Part shown: positions 52,623 through 60,409 of the stretch, piece by piece | Layout of the letters: the number at the start of each line of letters is the position of its first letter | Position numbering within the stretch: the first letter of the stretch is position 1 | NCBI GenBank assembly: GCA_003050565.1 | Contig: PEBW01000004.1 | Coordinates: 118,652 to 182,651, forward strand | Source of the DNA: Brockia lithotrophica | GTDB taxonomy: Bacteria; Bacillota; Bacilli; Thermicanales; DSM-22653 | Length of the DNA stretch: 64,000 nt | Direction of reading: 5' to 3' | The notes under the pieces: generated by a model | Database searches by the model: none | Told to the model about the DNA's origin: nothing | The model's input: only the letters and a program-made list of their open reading frames with translations | Translations under genes and position numbers: made by a program

Positions 52623-54221
52623 CTACGAAGGAGGGGATCCGGAATCTCCGTTGCCGTTTTGGTCGTACGGCTCGGCGGCAAACGGCCGGGCAGGACGGCT
52701 GACCTGGCGAAGGAGGTTCTGCTTGAGCGTCCACAGGGGGAGCGAGAGGTCGACGATGTACTCGTGGGGGTTGAGGAGGCGCCGAACCTCGGGCGAAAAG
52801 CGCGCCAATTCCTCCCGAGCGTTGCGCCGCGCCTCGGAAGCGCTCGGAGACGGAGCGAGGACTTCCCCCTTCCGGAAAACGGGCTCGAGAAGTGGGCGAA
52901 CTTCGTAGTCCACCAGGATCTTGCGCTTGTGCGTGTAGACGGGGTGAAAGATCTCGTAGGGCCCCGTCGGAACGGGTTCTTCGTCGAGGGCGATTACGTC
53001 GGCCATGGCCTCCCCACGGCGCTTGTGGTAGAAACGCCACACCTGCTTGCGCCCCGGATTTGTGATCTTTTCCGGATTGTCGCTCACCTTGATCACGGGT
53101 TCGAGTTCGCCACCGTCGGAGGCTACGGCGGATAGTTTGAACACGCCGCCAAGCGCGGGACAGTCCGCCGATGTGATGAGGTCCGTCCCCACCCCCCAGG
53201 CGTCGATGCGGGCTTTCTGGAGCTTGAGGTCGCGAATGATCGTCTCGCTCAGGTCTCCCGAAGCGAGGACGAGGGCATCCCTAAGGCCCGCGCGGTCGAG
53301 CATGCGCCGCGCCACCTTGGACAGGTAGGCGAGGTCGCCGGAATCCAGGCGCACGCCGTACACCTCCGGGGAACGACCCAGCCGCTCCCTGTGTTCCCGC
53401 AACACCTCAACCGCCGTGGGAAGACCTTGCCGCAGGGTGTCGTACGTGTCCACGAGGAGGATGGCCCGCTCGGGAAAGGCGTCGAGGAAGGCGAAAAAGG
53501 CCTCCCGCTCGGACGGAAAGCTTTGGACGAAGGCGTGGGAATGCGTACCCGTCACCGGGATCCCGAAGCGCGTCCCTGCGTAGACGTTGGAGGTAGAGTG
53601 CACGCCGCCGATGTACGCCGCCCGCGCCCCCCACACCCCGGCTTCCGGTCCGTGGGCACGTCGAAGACCGAACTCGAGCACGGGATCGCCGTCGGCAGCC
53701 GTGACGACGCGCGCGGCCTTCGTCGCGATGAGCGTCTGGTGGTTCACGATGGCCAAGAGGGGCGTCTCGATGAGGTGCGCTTCGAAGAGGGTCGCCTCGA
53801 CGCGAAGAAGCGGCTCGTAGGGGAAGACGACCGTCCCTTCGGGTACCGCCCACACGTCCCCGCGAAAGCGAAATTCCGCGAGGGCGCGGAGGAAGTCTTC
53901 GTCCGTAAAGCCGAGCCTGCGCAGCTCTTCCAGATCTTCCCGTGTAAAGCGAAGTCGGGCGAGAAACTCGAGCACCTGGGCGAGCCCCGCGAAGATCGCA
54001 TACCCGTTCCCGCACGGCGTACGCCGGAAAAAGACGTCGAACACCGCCCGCTTGGCGGCCGTTCCCCGGCGGAAGTGGGCGTACATCATGGTGAGCTGGT
54101 AGTAGTCCGTGACAAGAGGGGAGAGACCTCTGTCGCCCCAAAAGGCGACCCGGGCATCGGGTACCTCCCCCTGCGGCCGAACGTCCGCGGGTTTTCGTTC
54201 ATCGGGTGTCTTCGGCGGCAT
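52623..54221 (-). CDS. pncB: Nicotinate phosphoribosyltransferase
   Basis: A 532-residue enzyme converting nicotinate and PRPP to nicotinate mononucleotide in NAD salvage. Seen: LVTDYYQLTMMYAHFRRG near residue 35, the active-site block GVHSTSNVYAGTRFGIPVTG followed by THSHAFVQSF with its phosphorylatable His region, VYGVRLDSGDLAYLSK and GVGTDLITS. The N-terminus has about 30 polar residues. The ATG at 54221 is the first Met of this segment; the open frame upstream is not PncB-like. The gene is transcribed alone and faces the coat-protein genes divergently. Confidence 0.95.
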   Translation of the reverse strand: MPPKTPDERKPADVRPQGEVPDARVAFWGDRGLSPLVTDYYQLTMMYAHFRRGTAAKRAVFDVFFRRTPCGNGYAIFAGLAQVLEFLARLRFTREDLEELRRLGFTDEDFLRALAEFRFRGDVWAVPEGTVVFPYEPLLRVEATLFEAHLIETPLLAIVNHQTLIATKAARVVTAADGDPVLEFGLRRAHGPEAGVWGARAAYIGGVHSTSNVYAGTRFGIPVTGTHSHAFVQSFPSEREAFFAFLDAFPERAILLVDTYDTLRQGLPTAVEVLREHRERLGRSPEVYGVRLDSGDLAYLSKVARRMLDRAGLRDALVLASGDLSETIIRDLKLQKARIDAWGVGTDLITSADCPALGGVFKLSAVASDGGELEPVIKVSDNPEKITNPGRKQVWRFYHKRRGEAMADVIALDEEPVPTGPYEIFHPVYTHKRKILVDYEVRPLLEPVFRKGEVLAPSPSASEARRNAREELARFSPEVRRLLNPHEYIVDLSLPLWTLKQNLLRQVSRPARPFAAEPYDQNGNGDSGSPPS

Positions 54222-54467
54222 GTGCGTCACCGACCTGCCTTTTTCGTAAGGCTGTCTTCCCGAAGGCGACAAGTGGATCCCATGGGTTTGCTGCTCCCAA
54301 TCTACCCCAAGTGTTGCGACGCGGCAAGAAAGGAAGACATTTTCCCCGGGCGTCCGCACCCGCCTACACACCCCGCGTACAGGCGAATACACAGGGAAGG
54401 GCACCGGGAATTCCGCCCGCGGCCGAAGAACCTCGAGGAAAACGAGGGAAATGAGGAGGGAACTTGC

Positions 54468-54704
54468 GTGTACGCCTTCTGGCCGGTGCGGTACGCGTCG
54501 CACGTCGTCCGCCTCGCCCCCCACGAAGCGCTCTCCCTGCACGAGCTGCTCCTCGTGTACACCTACGCCCTTGCAGACCTGCGCGAAAAGGAGAAGTCCG
54601 TACAGCACGAGGCGATTCGAACCATCGTAGCCCGCACCCGCGCGCTTCTGGAGAAACACATCCGCGAGATCGTCGCGCTCCTCGAAACCTCCCACGTTTC
54701 CTGA
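54468..54704 (+). CDS. Small helical protein upstream of a CotF-like gene, function unknown
   Basis: A 78-residue protein predicted to be mostly helical: VYAFWPVRYASHVVRLAPHE is followed by an acidic/Leu-rich helix and ends with Arg/Leu heptads (ARTRALLEKHIREIVALLE). The GTG at 54468 has GAGGGAAC upstream. It lies 54 bp before the CotF-like gene on the same strand and likely shares its transcript, so a spore coat or coat-assembly role is inferred from context. No family was recognised. Confidence 0.6.
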   Translation: MYAFWPVRYASHVVRLAPHEALSLHELLLVYTYALADLREKEKSVQHEAIRTIVARTRALLEKHIREIVALLETSHVS

Positions 54705-54758
54705 GGCAGAATTGGAAAAGCAGGGACCGCCTCACGCAGAAGGAAGGAGGGCATTTGC

Positions 54759-55028
54759 GTGCTCACGCGAGAAGAACGCCACGCGCTTCAGGGAATCAAC
54801 CTTTCCGCGAAGCAAATCATCTGGGGAGCGACGGGCGGCGCGATCGAATCGGCGACCCCCGTCGTGCGCGAAACGTTCCTGCGCCAGCTCGGCGAGTGGC
54901 TGGGCTTTCAGGGAGAAGTTTTTCACGCGATGAGCAAGCTCGGCCTGTACCCCGCCTACGACCTGAAGACCCTCTTGCAGAGCGACGTAAAGCTCGCTCA
55001 GGAAACCCTGGGAGCCCGAGAAGCGTAA
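54759..55028 (+). CDS. CotF-family spore coat protein
   Basis: An 89-residue all-helical protein like the CotF coat domain: REERHALQGINLSAKQIIWG, then TPVVRETFLRQLGEWLGFQGE and the C-terminal GLYPAYDLKTLLQSDVKLAQ pattern (the YxxxD block seen in CotF proteins). CotF-type proteins are inner/outer coat components made in the mother cell. The GTG at 54759 has GGAGGG seven bases upstream. A hairpin at 55073 follows. A pair of related genes lies at 58.0-58.6 kb. Confidence 0.8.
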   Translation: MLTREERHALQGINLSAKQIIWGATGGAIESATPVVRETFLRQLGEWLGFQGEVFHAMSKLGLYPAYDLKTLLQSDVKLAQETLGAREA

Positions 55029-55072
55029 CGCCCCGTCCAAACGGTAAACCTCGCCAACGACGCAGTACAATA

Positions 55073-55108
55073 CCCGCACCCGCCCTAGAAGGGGCGGGTG
55101 CGGGGCTT
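55073..55108 (+). terminator. Hairpin after the CotF-like gene
   Basis: A 13-bp GC-rich stem (55073-55085 with 55092-55104) is followed by GCTTT. The T tract is short but the position, 45 bp past the stop and before a convergent gene, fits a terminator. Confidence 0.6.
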
Positions 55109-55123
55109 TCCCCCACGCGAGGG

Positions 55124-55258
55124 TCAACCGAGGATTCCGGTGCGGAGGATGATCACGAGGAGGACGTAGATCACCACCGCAAAGGCGAAGACGCTCACGC
55201 CGGAGGGGGCGTAGAACGGGGCTTCTCCAGCCGCCGCCTGCGCTTGCGCGAAGCTCAT
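55124..55258 (-). CDS. YjcZ-type small sporulation membrane protein (third of three)
   Basis: A 44-residue protein with a single transmembrane helix: a polar Ala/Gly-rich N-terminus, then VFAFAVVIYVLLVIILRTG. This hydrophobic core resembles the YjcZ/YwzC-like peptides of Bacillus, which are found in spores and poorly understood. The ATG at 55258 has GGAGG upstream and the stop is TGA at 55124. The two genes upstream on the same strand share the core FAFA(I/V)VIYVLLVI(I/V)L, so this is a tandem family. Confidence 0.7.
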   Translation of the reverse strand: MSFAQAQAAAGEAPFYAPSGVSVFAFAVVIYVLLVIILRTGILG

Positions 55259-55295
55259 CCGGAACACCTCCTACGGCTTAGGTGTGGCAAGGGGC

Positions 55296-55394
55296 TTACG
55301 CACGCGGGACGAACACGCCGGTGTTCAAGATGATCACGAGGAGGACGTAGATCACGATGGCAAAGGCAAAGAAGTTGTAGCCGCTATGGAACAT
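55296..55394 (-). CDS. YjcZ-type small sporulation membrane protein (second of three)
   Basis: A 32-residue peptide: MFHSGYNFFAFAIVIYVLL at the start and a short end NTGVFVPRA. One transmembrane helix spans about 9-25. The ATG at 55394 follows AAGGAGGTGAA, a strong ribosome site, and the stop is TAA. It is the shortest of the three tandem genes and retains the same FAFA-VIYVLLVI core. Confidence 0.72.
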   Translation of the reverse strand: MFHSGYNFFAFAIVIYVLLVIILNTGVFVPRA

Positions 55395-55510
55395 CCCGTT
55401 CACCTCCTTCGCTTGCCCCGCCCTACGGTATGCCCCGCGCCTCCTGGGTGCGTGTGCGGATGTCCATCGGGCGCGGGGCCGCAGGGCTTACGCCTGAGCT
55501 CCGGAAGGGT

Positions 55511-55651
55511 TCAACCCCACCAGCGGCCGTCAAGGACGATGACGAGGAGCACGTAAATGACGATGGCGAAGGCAAAGGTTCGCATCCCCGCACCGCCGAA
55601 GAAACCGTCGAAGCCGCTTCCCGCAACGGCGCCAGCGCCCGCCATGGCCAT
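55511..55651 (-). CDS. YjcZ-type small sporulation membrane protein (first of three)
   Basis: A 46-residue peptide. The first part is Gly/Ala-rich (MAMAGAGAVAGSG, then FDGFFGGAG) and the second is the shared helix FAFAIVIYVLLVIVL, ending DGRWWG. The Gly-rich start recalls the Gly/Tyr-rich YjcZ proteins. The ATG at 55651 has GGAGGAGGTGAA six bases upstream. A sigma-K-like promoter candidate lies about 35 bp further upstream. It is the first gene of the three-gene cluster. Confidence 0.7.
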   Translation of the reverse strand: MAMAGAGAVAGSGFDGFFGGAGMRTFAFAIVIYVLLVIVLDGRWWG

Positions 55652-55683
55652 GCCTTTCACCTCCTCCCACGAGCGCTACACCC

Positions 55684-55706
55684 TATGCACGTCCCCGCCC
55701 TGCCGT
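55684..55706 (-). promoter_or_regulatory. Candidate sigma-K-like mother-cell promoter for the YjcZ cluster
   Basis: On the minus strand AC (55705-55706) lies 17 bp upstream of CATAGGGTG (CATA at 55684-55687), close to the sigma-K consensus AC-n16/17-CATAnnnTA, with G instead of the last A. Only a few bases define such sites, so this is tentative. Confidence 0.3.
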
Positions 55707-55830
55707 TTGGGATTCGGCCCGCCGAAAGAGAAAACGGGCGCCGTGTTTCCTTTTTGCCTCGGACGTGATATGGTTCGGGACTGGCGGGGCTCCTCTTGGT
55801 GAACGCCCTCGACGATTTGGAGGGATGTGC

Positions 55831-56652
55831 ATGGACCGCTCCCATTCCTCGCCTTTTGGCTCCGACCCACACGATCCAAAAGATGCAAACGGCCGCGAGA
55901 CCGCGAACTGGGAAGCGGCGGGCTACCGGATTCCCATCCTCTACGAAGACAACCACGTGCTCGTGGTCGTAAAACCCCCGGGTCTTTTGAGCCAAGGCGA
56001 CGACACGGGACGCCCCAACCTCCTGGACATCCTTAAGGAACGGCGCAAGGTGCGGGAACGGAAGCCGGGGCGGGCGTACCTCGCCCTCCTCCACCGCCTT
56101 GACCGGCAGGTGGGAGGCGTACTCGCCTTTGCCAAAACGAGCAAGGCGGCGGCACGCCTCTTTGCCGCCATCCGGCAGCGGCGCTGGGAGAAGGGGTATC
56201 TCGCCGTCGTCGTCGGGCTTCCCCAACCGGAAAAGGGGACGTTGCGCCACGCCCTACGAAAGATCCCTGGAAAGCCGCGCGTCCGCCTGGTCGATCCGGA
56301 AGATCCCGCAGGAAAAGAGGCCGTGCTCACCTACGAGACGCTCAAGTACGCCGACGGCCTTTCCCTCCTTCACGTGCGCCTCGTCACCGGACGCCCTCAC
56401 CAAATCCGGGTGCAACTTGCCACACTGGGGACGCCCATCTGGGGGGATCACGTCTACGGACGGAGAACGGATCGCAAACGGGAAAAGGCGCCCGACGAAA
56501 TCCCCATCGGTCTGTGGGCGGCCTACCTCTCCTTTGCCCATCCGACGACGGGCGAACCCCTCGAGTTCGTCGCCTTGCCTCCGCGGGAAGCTCCGTGGAC
56601 GCACTTCCCCCGCCTGCGGGACGTGGTCGAATCCTTCGTCCGCCACCCGTGA
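55831..56652 (+). CDS. RluA-family pseudouridine synthase
   Basis: A 273-residue pseudouridine synthase of the RluA/RluD family, which isomerises uridines in rRNA or tRNA. Seen: VVVKPPGLLSQGDD, the catalytic Asp in LLHRLDRQVGGVLAFAKTS, the KGYLAVVVG strand and the RPHQIRVQLATLG motif. No S4 domain precedes the catalytic domain; about 40 polar residues do. The ATG at 55831 has TTGGAGGG seven bases upstream. Which uridine is targeted cannot be told. It lies convergent with thiN. Confidence 0.9.
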   Translation: MDRSHSSPFGSDPHDPKDANGRETANWEAAGYRIPILYEDNHVLVVVKPPGLLSQGDDTGRPNLLDILKERRKVRERKPGRAYLALLHRLDRQVGGVLAFAKTSKAAARLFAAIRQRRWEKGYLAVVVGLPQPEKGTLRHALRKIPGKPRVRLVDPEDPAGKEAVLTYETLKYADGLSLLHVRLVTGRPHQIRVQLATLGTPIWGDHVYGRRTDRKREKAPDEIPIGLWAAYLSFAHPTTGEPLEFVALPPREAPWTHFPRLRDVVESFVRHP

Positions 56653-56704
56653 CGAACGACGAACGTTCGTGCGTGGCCAAGGCGTTCGAAATGCGCGCCC
56701 AAAC

Positions 56705-57364
56705 CTACGCGGTGTCCCGACTTTCTACGACGAGCAGGTATCCCTCGCGGATTCGGATTTCACCTTCCAGGGCGAGGAGTTCGTTGGAAATCCCGCGGCT
56801 CGTCCCCCAGGCGAGGGAAGCGTTCTCCAGAGGAAAGCGGAATCCCTGCAAGGTGATCCCTCGAACTTCCTCGCTCCACGGGAGGAGGGACACGAAGGGA
56901 AAGGTCGACCGAAGCGCGTGAATCCCCGGACCCAGGAGGCGAATGCGGTTGTGCGGGTCGGCGAGGTACGCCCGACATCCGGAACGAACGAGGCGGTACA
57001 GAATGTGGACGTTGGCAAGCGTGTGGTCGAAGCGGGTGCCGATCCCGCCGTACACGACGAGGACGTCCGGACGGAACTCTCGGGCGGCTTCTACGGCGAG
57101 GTCGGTATCGGTCGCATCCTTCTCGCGGGCAAAGGTCCGGACGGAAACTCCCGCGGCGAGCAGACGGCGAATCCCCTCGTCGCCGACCGTATCGAAATCT
57201 CCTACGGCTAGCTCCGGCCGAAAGCCGTGCTCGACAAGCCACAGTGCCCCTTCGTCGGCGCCGATGAAGACCACACCCTCCGTCTCTTCGCCTTCCGCCC
57301 GAAGGAGCGAACGAAAATCCCCTTCCTCCTTGACTCCGCCGGCGACGACGAATACCACCCGCAT
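56705..57364 (-). CDS. thiN: Thiamine pyrophosphokinase
   Basis: A 219-residue enzyme transferring pyrophosphate from ATP to thiamine, giving thiamine diphosphate. Seen: GADEGALWLVEHGFRPELAV, the acidic GDFDTVG, the KDATDTDLAVEAA motif and GGIGTRFDHTLANVHILY at about 105-122. The ATG at 57364 has GGGGAGGGG upstream. In Bacillus thiN lies between rpe and spoVM; here it is about 25 kb away next to yggT, so the order is broken. The C-terminal half fits the thiamine-binding beta domain. No TPP riboswitch was seen upstream. Confidence 0.93.
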   Translation of the reverse strand: MRVVFVVAGGVKEEGDFRSLLRAEGEETEGVVFIGADEGALWLVEHGFRPELAVGDFDTVGDEGIRRLLAAGVSVRTFAREKDATDTDLAVEAAREFRPDVLVVYGGIGTRFDHTLANVHILYRLVRSGCRAYLADPHNRIRLLGPGIHALRSTFPFVSLLPWSEEVRGITLQGFRFPLENASLAWGTSRGISNELLALEGEIRIREGYLLVVESRDTA

Positions 57365-57384
57365 TGCTTTCCCCTCCCCATCCC

Positions 57385-57413
57385 TCGACCTTTCGGATGC
57401 TCGGTGGTATACT
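57385..57413 (+). promoter_or_regulatory. Predicted promoter of yggT
   Basis: The -35 box is TCGACC (57385-57390) and the -10 box is TATACT (57408-57413), 17 bp apart. The yggT start is about 47 bp downstream. Confidence 0.45.
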
Positions 57414-57459
57414 TGTGTGTGACGTAGAAATCCCGCCGTCTTAGAGCGCGAGGTGGACG

Positions 57460-57738
57460 ATGATCCGCGAGTACATCTTGCTCTTCACGAGTTGGGCGAT
57501 AGACCTGTACTTTTACGCGATGATCCTCTACATCCTCTCTTCGTGGATCCCGCCTTTGTACAACACGCGCTTCGTGCGCTTCCTCGCGGAGATCAGCGAA
57601 CCGTACCTGGGATTTTTCCGCCGGATCATTCCCCCGATCGGGATCCTCGACATTTCGCCGATTCTCGCCCTTTTCGTCTATAAGTTCCTCGCGATGCTCC
57701 TCCTGCGCGGCCTGTACACCGTATTGTACGCCTGGTAG
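57460..57738 (+). CDS. YggT family membrane protein (YlmG-like)
   Basis: A 92-residue YggT-family membrane protein with two hydrophobic segments (about 5-30 and 66-88) and the family SSWIPP and FRRIIPPIGILDISPIL motifs. Relatives (YlmG in Gram-positives) lie near division genes and affect membrane or septum organisation; the activity is unknown. The ATG at 57460 follows GCGAGGTGGACG. It is a single-gene unit closed by a strong terminator. Confidence 0.9.
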   Translation: MIREYILLFTSWAIDLYFYAMILYILSSWIPPLYNTRFVRFLAEISEPYLGFFRRIIPPIGILDISPILALFVYKFLAMLLLRGLYTVLYAW

Positions 57739-57752
57739 GAACCGTTTGCCCG

Positions 57753-57797
57753 CCGTCAAGGCCCCAAAGGGTATCCTTTGGGGCCTTGACGGTTTTT
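57753..57797 (+). terminator. Strong terminator after yggT
   Basis: A perfect 18-bp stem (57753-57770 with 57775-57792) with a GTAT loop and five T after it. It lies 15 bp past the stop codon. Confidence 0.92.
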
Positions 57798-58009
57798 GTT
57801 CACATCTCCTTTCCCCGATTCCGTTGCCCTTCCCGAGAGGCATGCCTGCCGGGTGAACCCATCGGTCCCCAAATTCCGCCGAACGAGTCTCGTTTCCCGT
57901 ATAAAAGGCGAGACCTTAGACACACTACGCCCGAAGACCCGATGGCTTGCCCACGAAGGGTCTTTTCAGGAATACCCGAACCCCGAATCCGTAGAGGAGG
58001 GTACGTGCG

Positions 58010-58279
58010 ATGGTCAAACCGCCCAACGCAATTACGACAAAAGACGCCCTCTACCTCAAGGACATCCTGAGCTGGGAGCTCCTCGCCGTGAAGAAGTGCA
58101 CGGATTTCCAGCAGCACATCCAAGATCCCGCGCTCAAACAGCTTTTTTCGGAGATCGCCGGCATGCACCGCCGCCACTACGACACGCTTCTCGGCCACCT
58201 GCAGACGCAAAACGCCGCGCAGATCCAATCCTTCCAAGCCCAGACGCAGATGACCCGGGAACCGCAGGCGGTACGCTGA
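58010..58279 (+). CDS. CotF-like helical spore coat protein
   Basis: An 89-residue helical protein: TTKDALYLKDILSWELLAVK, then HIQDPALKQLFSEIAGMHRR and HYDTLLGHLQT. The pattern of Glu and His spaced along two helices resembles the ferritin-like fold of CotF/YhcN-type coat proteins. The ATG at 58010 has GGAGGG eight bases upstream. It is followed 46 bp later by a second coat-like gene, and both probably form one transcript ending in the hairpin at 58674. Confidence 0.75.
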   Translation: MVKPPNAITTKDALYLKDILSWELLAVKKCTDFQQHIQDPALKQLFSEIAGMHRRHYDTLLGHLQTQNAAQIQSFQAQTQMTREPQAVR

Positions 58280-58325
58280 ACACCCCATCCGACAAGCACA
58301 CCCCGACGACGAGGAGGGAGACTCC

Positions 58326-58649
58326 ATGAGCCCCCAGACGCTACAACCGCCAGGAGCACAGGCGATTCCGGAAACGACGGCGATGAGCGATTACGACCTC
58401 GCCCGCGACGCACTCGCCATGGAAAAGTACATCGTGAGCGGTCTCAACATCGCCGCGGGTGAGGCCACCTCCGAGCAGCTCCACAACGACCTCGTGCACA
58501 TGCTCTCGGAGACCCACGGGGCAAACCGCAAACTTTTCGAGTACCTCTTCGCCAAGGGCTGGTACCCGGTAGAAGCCGAAGACCAGCCGAAGCTGGATCA
58601 GATCTACCAGATGTTTGCCCAGGCCAAAGGAAAACAAATGCCCCACTGA
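58326..58649 (+). CDS. CotF-family spore coat protein
   Basis: A 107-residue CotF-type protein. Its core, ARDALAMEKYIVSGLNIAAG, then ETHGANRKLFEYLFAKGWYP, fits the CotF domain (helical pair with the GWYP turn and acidic C-terminal DQPKLDQIY). The N-terminus is Pro/Gln-rich and may be flexible; an alternative start lies at the Met before SDYDLARD. The ATG at 58326 has GGAGGGAG upstream. Confidence 0.82.
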   Translation: MSPQTLQPPGAQAIPETTAMSDYDLARDALAMEKYIVSGLNIAAGEATSEQLHNDLVHMLSETHGANRKLFEYLFAKGWYPVEAEDQPKLDQIYQMFAQAKGKQMPH

Positions 58650-58673
58650 GGCGGGTTTCCTTCCGAAGCAAAA

Positions 58674-58714
58674 AATCCACAACCCTCCCCGTTGCGGGGA
58701 GGGTTGTGCGCCTT
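58674..58714. terminator. Bidirectional terminator between coat genes and the CAP gene
   Basis: A 12-bp stem (ACAACCCTCCCC at 58679-58690 with 58696-58707) with GTTGC loop. The minus strand runs into GGATTTTTTG, a good T tract for the convergent CAP gene; the plus strand is followed by CCTTTT. Confidence 0.82.
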
Positions 58715-58753
58715 TTCGCCGCAGGTGATGGAAAAGGGACCGTACGGACGCCG

Positions 58754-60160
58754 TCACCGCCCTACGAAATCCACGGTCATGTACGTCCCTGCCATTCCCG
58801 TTCCCAAGTGCGTGTATTCTGGGAAGACGACGTTCTGCCGATGCGCGGGGGAATTCAGAAAGGCGACGTGCATCTCGAGGGCGTCGTCGAAGCCCCGCGA
58901 GATGTTTTCACCCGCTACCGAGTAGGAAACCCCTGCACGGGCAAGGCGTTCGGCCAGCGTTCCGTTCGTCGGGGAAACGTGGCTAAAGAAACCGTTCGTC
59001 TCCATGTCGGCGCTGTGTCTTTTGGCCGCCTCTGCAACCGCGTCGTCCCATGCGAGCGAAGAAAGGCCGTTCCTCAGACGAAAATCGCGGATGAGGCTGG
59101 CGAGAAAACGCTCTTCCGTACGCATGGCCTCATCTCCATAGGCGGGGGAAGCGCCGAGCGCTTCCGTAAGCCAGTCCGGCCGCGGCGGCGTGTATCGAAA
59201 GGATACGGGATAGAGCCGCTCGCGCAAGATCCGCTCCCACCGACTCACCCGAAGGTAGAGAAGCTTGTCGCCTGCGGCGTGGTCGACAAAGAGCTCTACA
59301 GCCGCTTGGCCGTCGGCCGGGGTCGTAAGGAAAATGCCGAAATCCTGAGACATAGGGTCCACGCGCAGGGAAACTCCCCGATACGAAACGAAAACGGCGC
59401 TCTTGGGCGGCACGACGTTTTTGTCCACCGTCCAGTCGAGAAATCCTTCTCCCGCACCGAGGACGAAGGATTCCGCCCGGCCGCCTAGGAAGTAGACACC
59501 GCGTCGGAACTTCCCCGACCGCTCGTACGCCCAAAACACCTCTCCGTAAGGAGTAGCACCTTGCCAAGTGGGGCTTCCCCACGCCGCGGCAACCTCGGCA
59601 AAAGACGCCCCCAGCGGAAGAACCCCGTCCGCAGGTTTCTCGGGCGAGGAGGCCTCAGACCTCGTAGTCGATTGGGGCGTTCTCGCCTTCGAAGCGCCCT
59701 TTGCCTTCGCGCCGGACGAGGACGGGGCGGGACCACCTCCCGCAACGGGAGAAGACGTCGGGGCCGAAGAGGGATTCTTCGGCGTAGGAGAAGTGGCGGC
59801 AGGCGGTGGCGATGCCTTCTTTTCTTCCCCGGAGGCGGAGGGCGGCATAGGCGCGGCCGGCACCTCCAAGGGCCGCGCCTCCGAAAGCGGAGCAAAATCT
59901 TGCTCCGTTTCTCCTACGCCTACGCCCGAGGAACTCCCCGAGCCGGGGGTGTTGTCGGGTTTTGTCGATCCGGAAGAAGGGGGGCTGCCTATTCGTTCTG
60001 CGGGGTGATCCCCACCGAAGGGCGGAACCATTGCGCCCTTTTGCCCGGAAGAAACCGCCGGGGCAAAAGGGGGAAACTGGGCTTCCGAGCAACCGCCTAC
60101 GGAAGTCCCTATCAGCCAAAGAACGCCGGCGAGAAGCACGGGCCAAAACCGCGCGCGCAT
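58754..60160 (-). CDS. CAP-domain lipoprotein with N-terminal CAP-associated domain
   Basis: A 468-residue extracellular protein. The signal peptide ends in a lipobox VGGC with Cys24, followed by a very long Pro/Ser/Ala/Gly-rich linker to about residue 175, as in cell-wall-spanning proteins. Then comes a CAP-associated N-terminal domain (with GVLPLGASFAEVAAAWGSPT) and a C-terminal SCP/CAP domain: RDFRLRNGLSSLAWDDAV, HSADMETNGFFSHVSP, GENISRGF and a final LNSPAHRQNVV. It belongs to the YlbC/YkwD type. The ATG at 60160 follows GGGGAGGGAG. The role is unknown; related proteins appear in spores and coats of Bacillus. Confidence 0.85.
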   Translation of the reverse strand: MRARFWPVLLAGVLWLIGTSVGGCSEAQFPPFAPAVSSGQKGAMVPPFGGDHPAERIGSPPSSGSTKPDNTPGSGSSSGVGVGETEQDFAPLSEARPLEVPAAPMPPSASGEEKKASPPPAATSPTPKNPSSAPTSSPVAGGGPAPSSSGAKAKGASKARTPQSTTRSEASSPEKPADGVLPLGASFAEVAAAWGSPTWQGATPYGEVFWAYERSGKFRRGVYFLGGRAESFVLGAGEGFLDWTVDKNVVPPKSAVFVSYRGVSLRVDPMSQDFGIFLTTPADGQAAVELFVDHAAGDKLLYLRVSRWERILRERLYPVSFRYTPPRPDWLTEALGASPAYGDEAMRTEERFLASLIRDFRLRNGLSSLAWDDAVAEAAKRHSADMETNGFFSHVSPTNGTLAERLARAGVSYSVAGENISRGFDDALEMHVAFLNSPAHRQNVVFPEYTHLGTGMAGTYMTVDFVGR

Positions 60161-60349
60161 AGAACTCCCTCCCCAAAGCTACTCGACCGGGGTAGGTTCT
60201 TCGGCGGCCCGATCTTTGGGACTACGTCGAAGTTTCCCCGCGCCTCCGCTTCGGGGATCGTCGTTTTTTCACGTACACTTTAGGTACCGGCGGGTCTTCA
60301 AAACGGTCCTGCTGACGAAAATCCTCAGAAAGACCTCGCTTCCTCCCCC

Positions 60350-60379
60350 GATGTCAAAGGATTGCTCACATCGGGAGCC
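60350..60379. repeat. Direct repeat copy 1 (30 bp)
   Basis: An exact copy of the 30-bp segment at 60417-60446. It begins GATGTCAAAGG and ends ACATCGGGAGCC, containing an interrupted palindrome GATGT/ACATC. This copy is outside any gene. Confidence 0.85.
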
Positions 60380-60409
60380 GCGTTTATGCTGAGTCGGCCG
60401 CTACCGAGC

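Noticed and set aside
57365..57459. TPP riboswitch upstream of thiN
   Set aside because: The space is too short and lacks the CTGAGA/ACCTGA type motifs.
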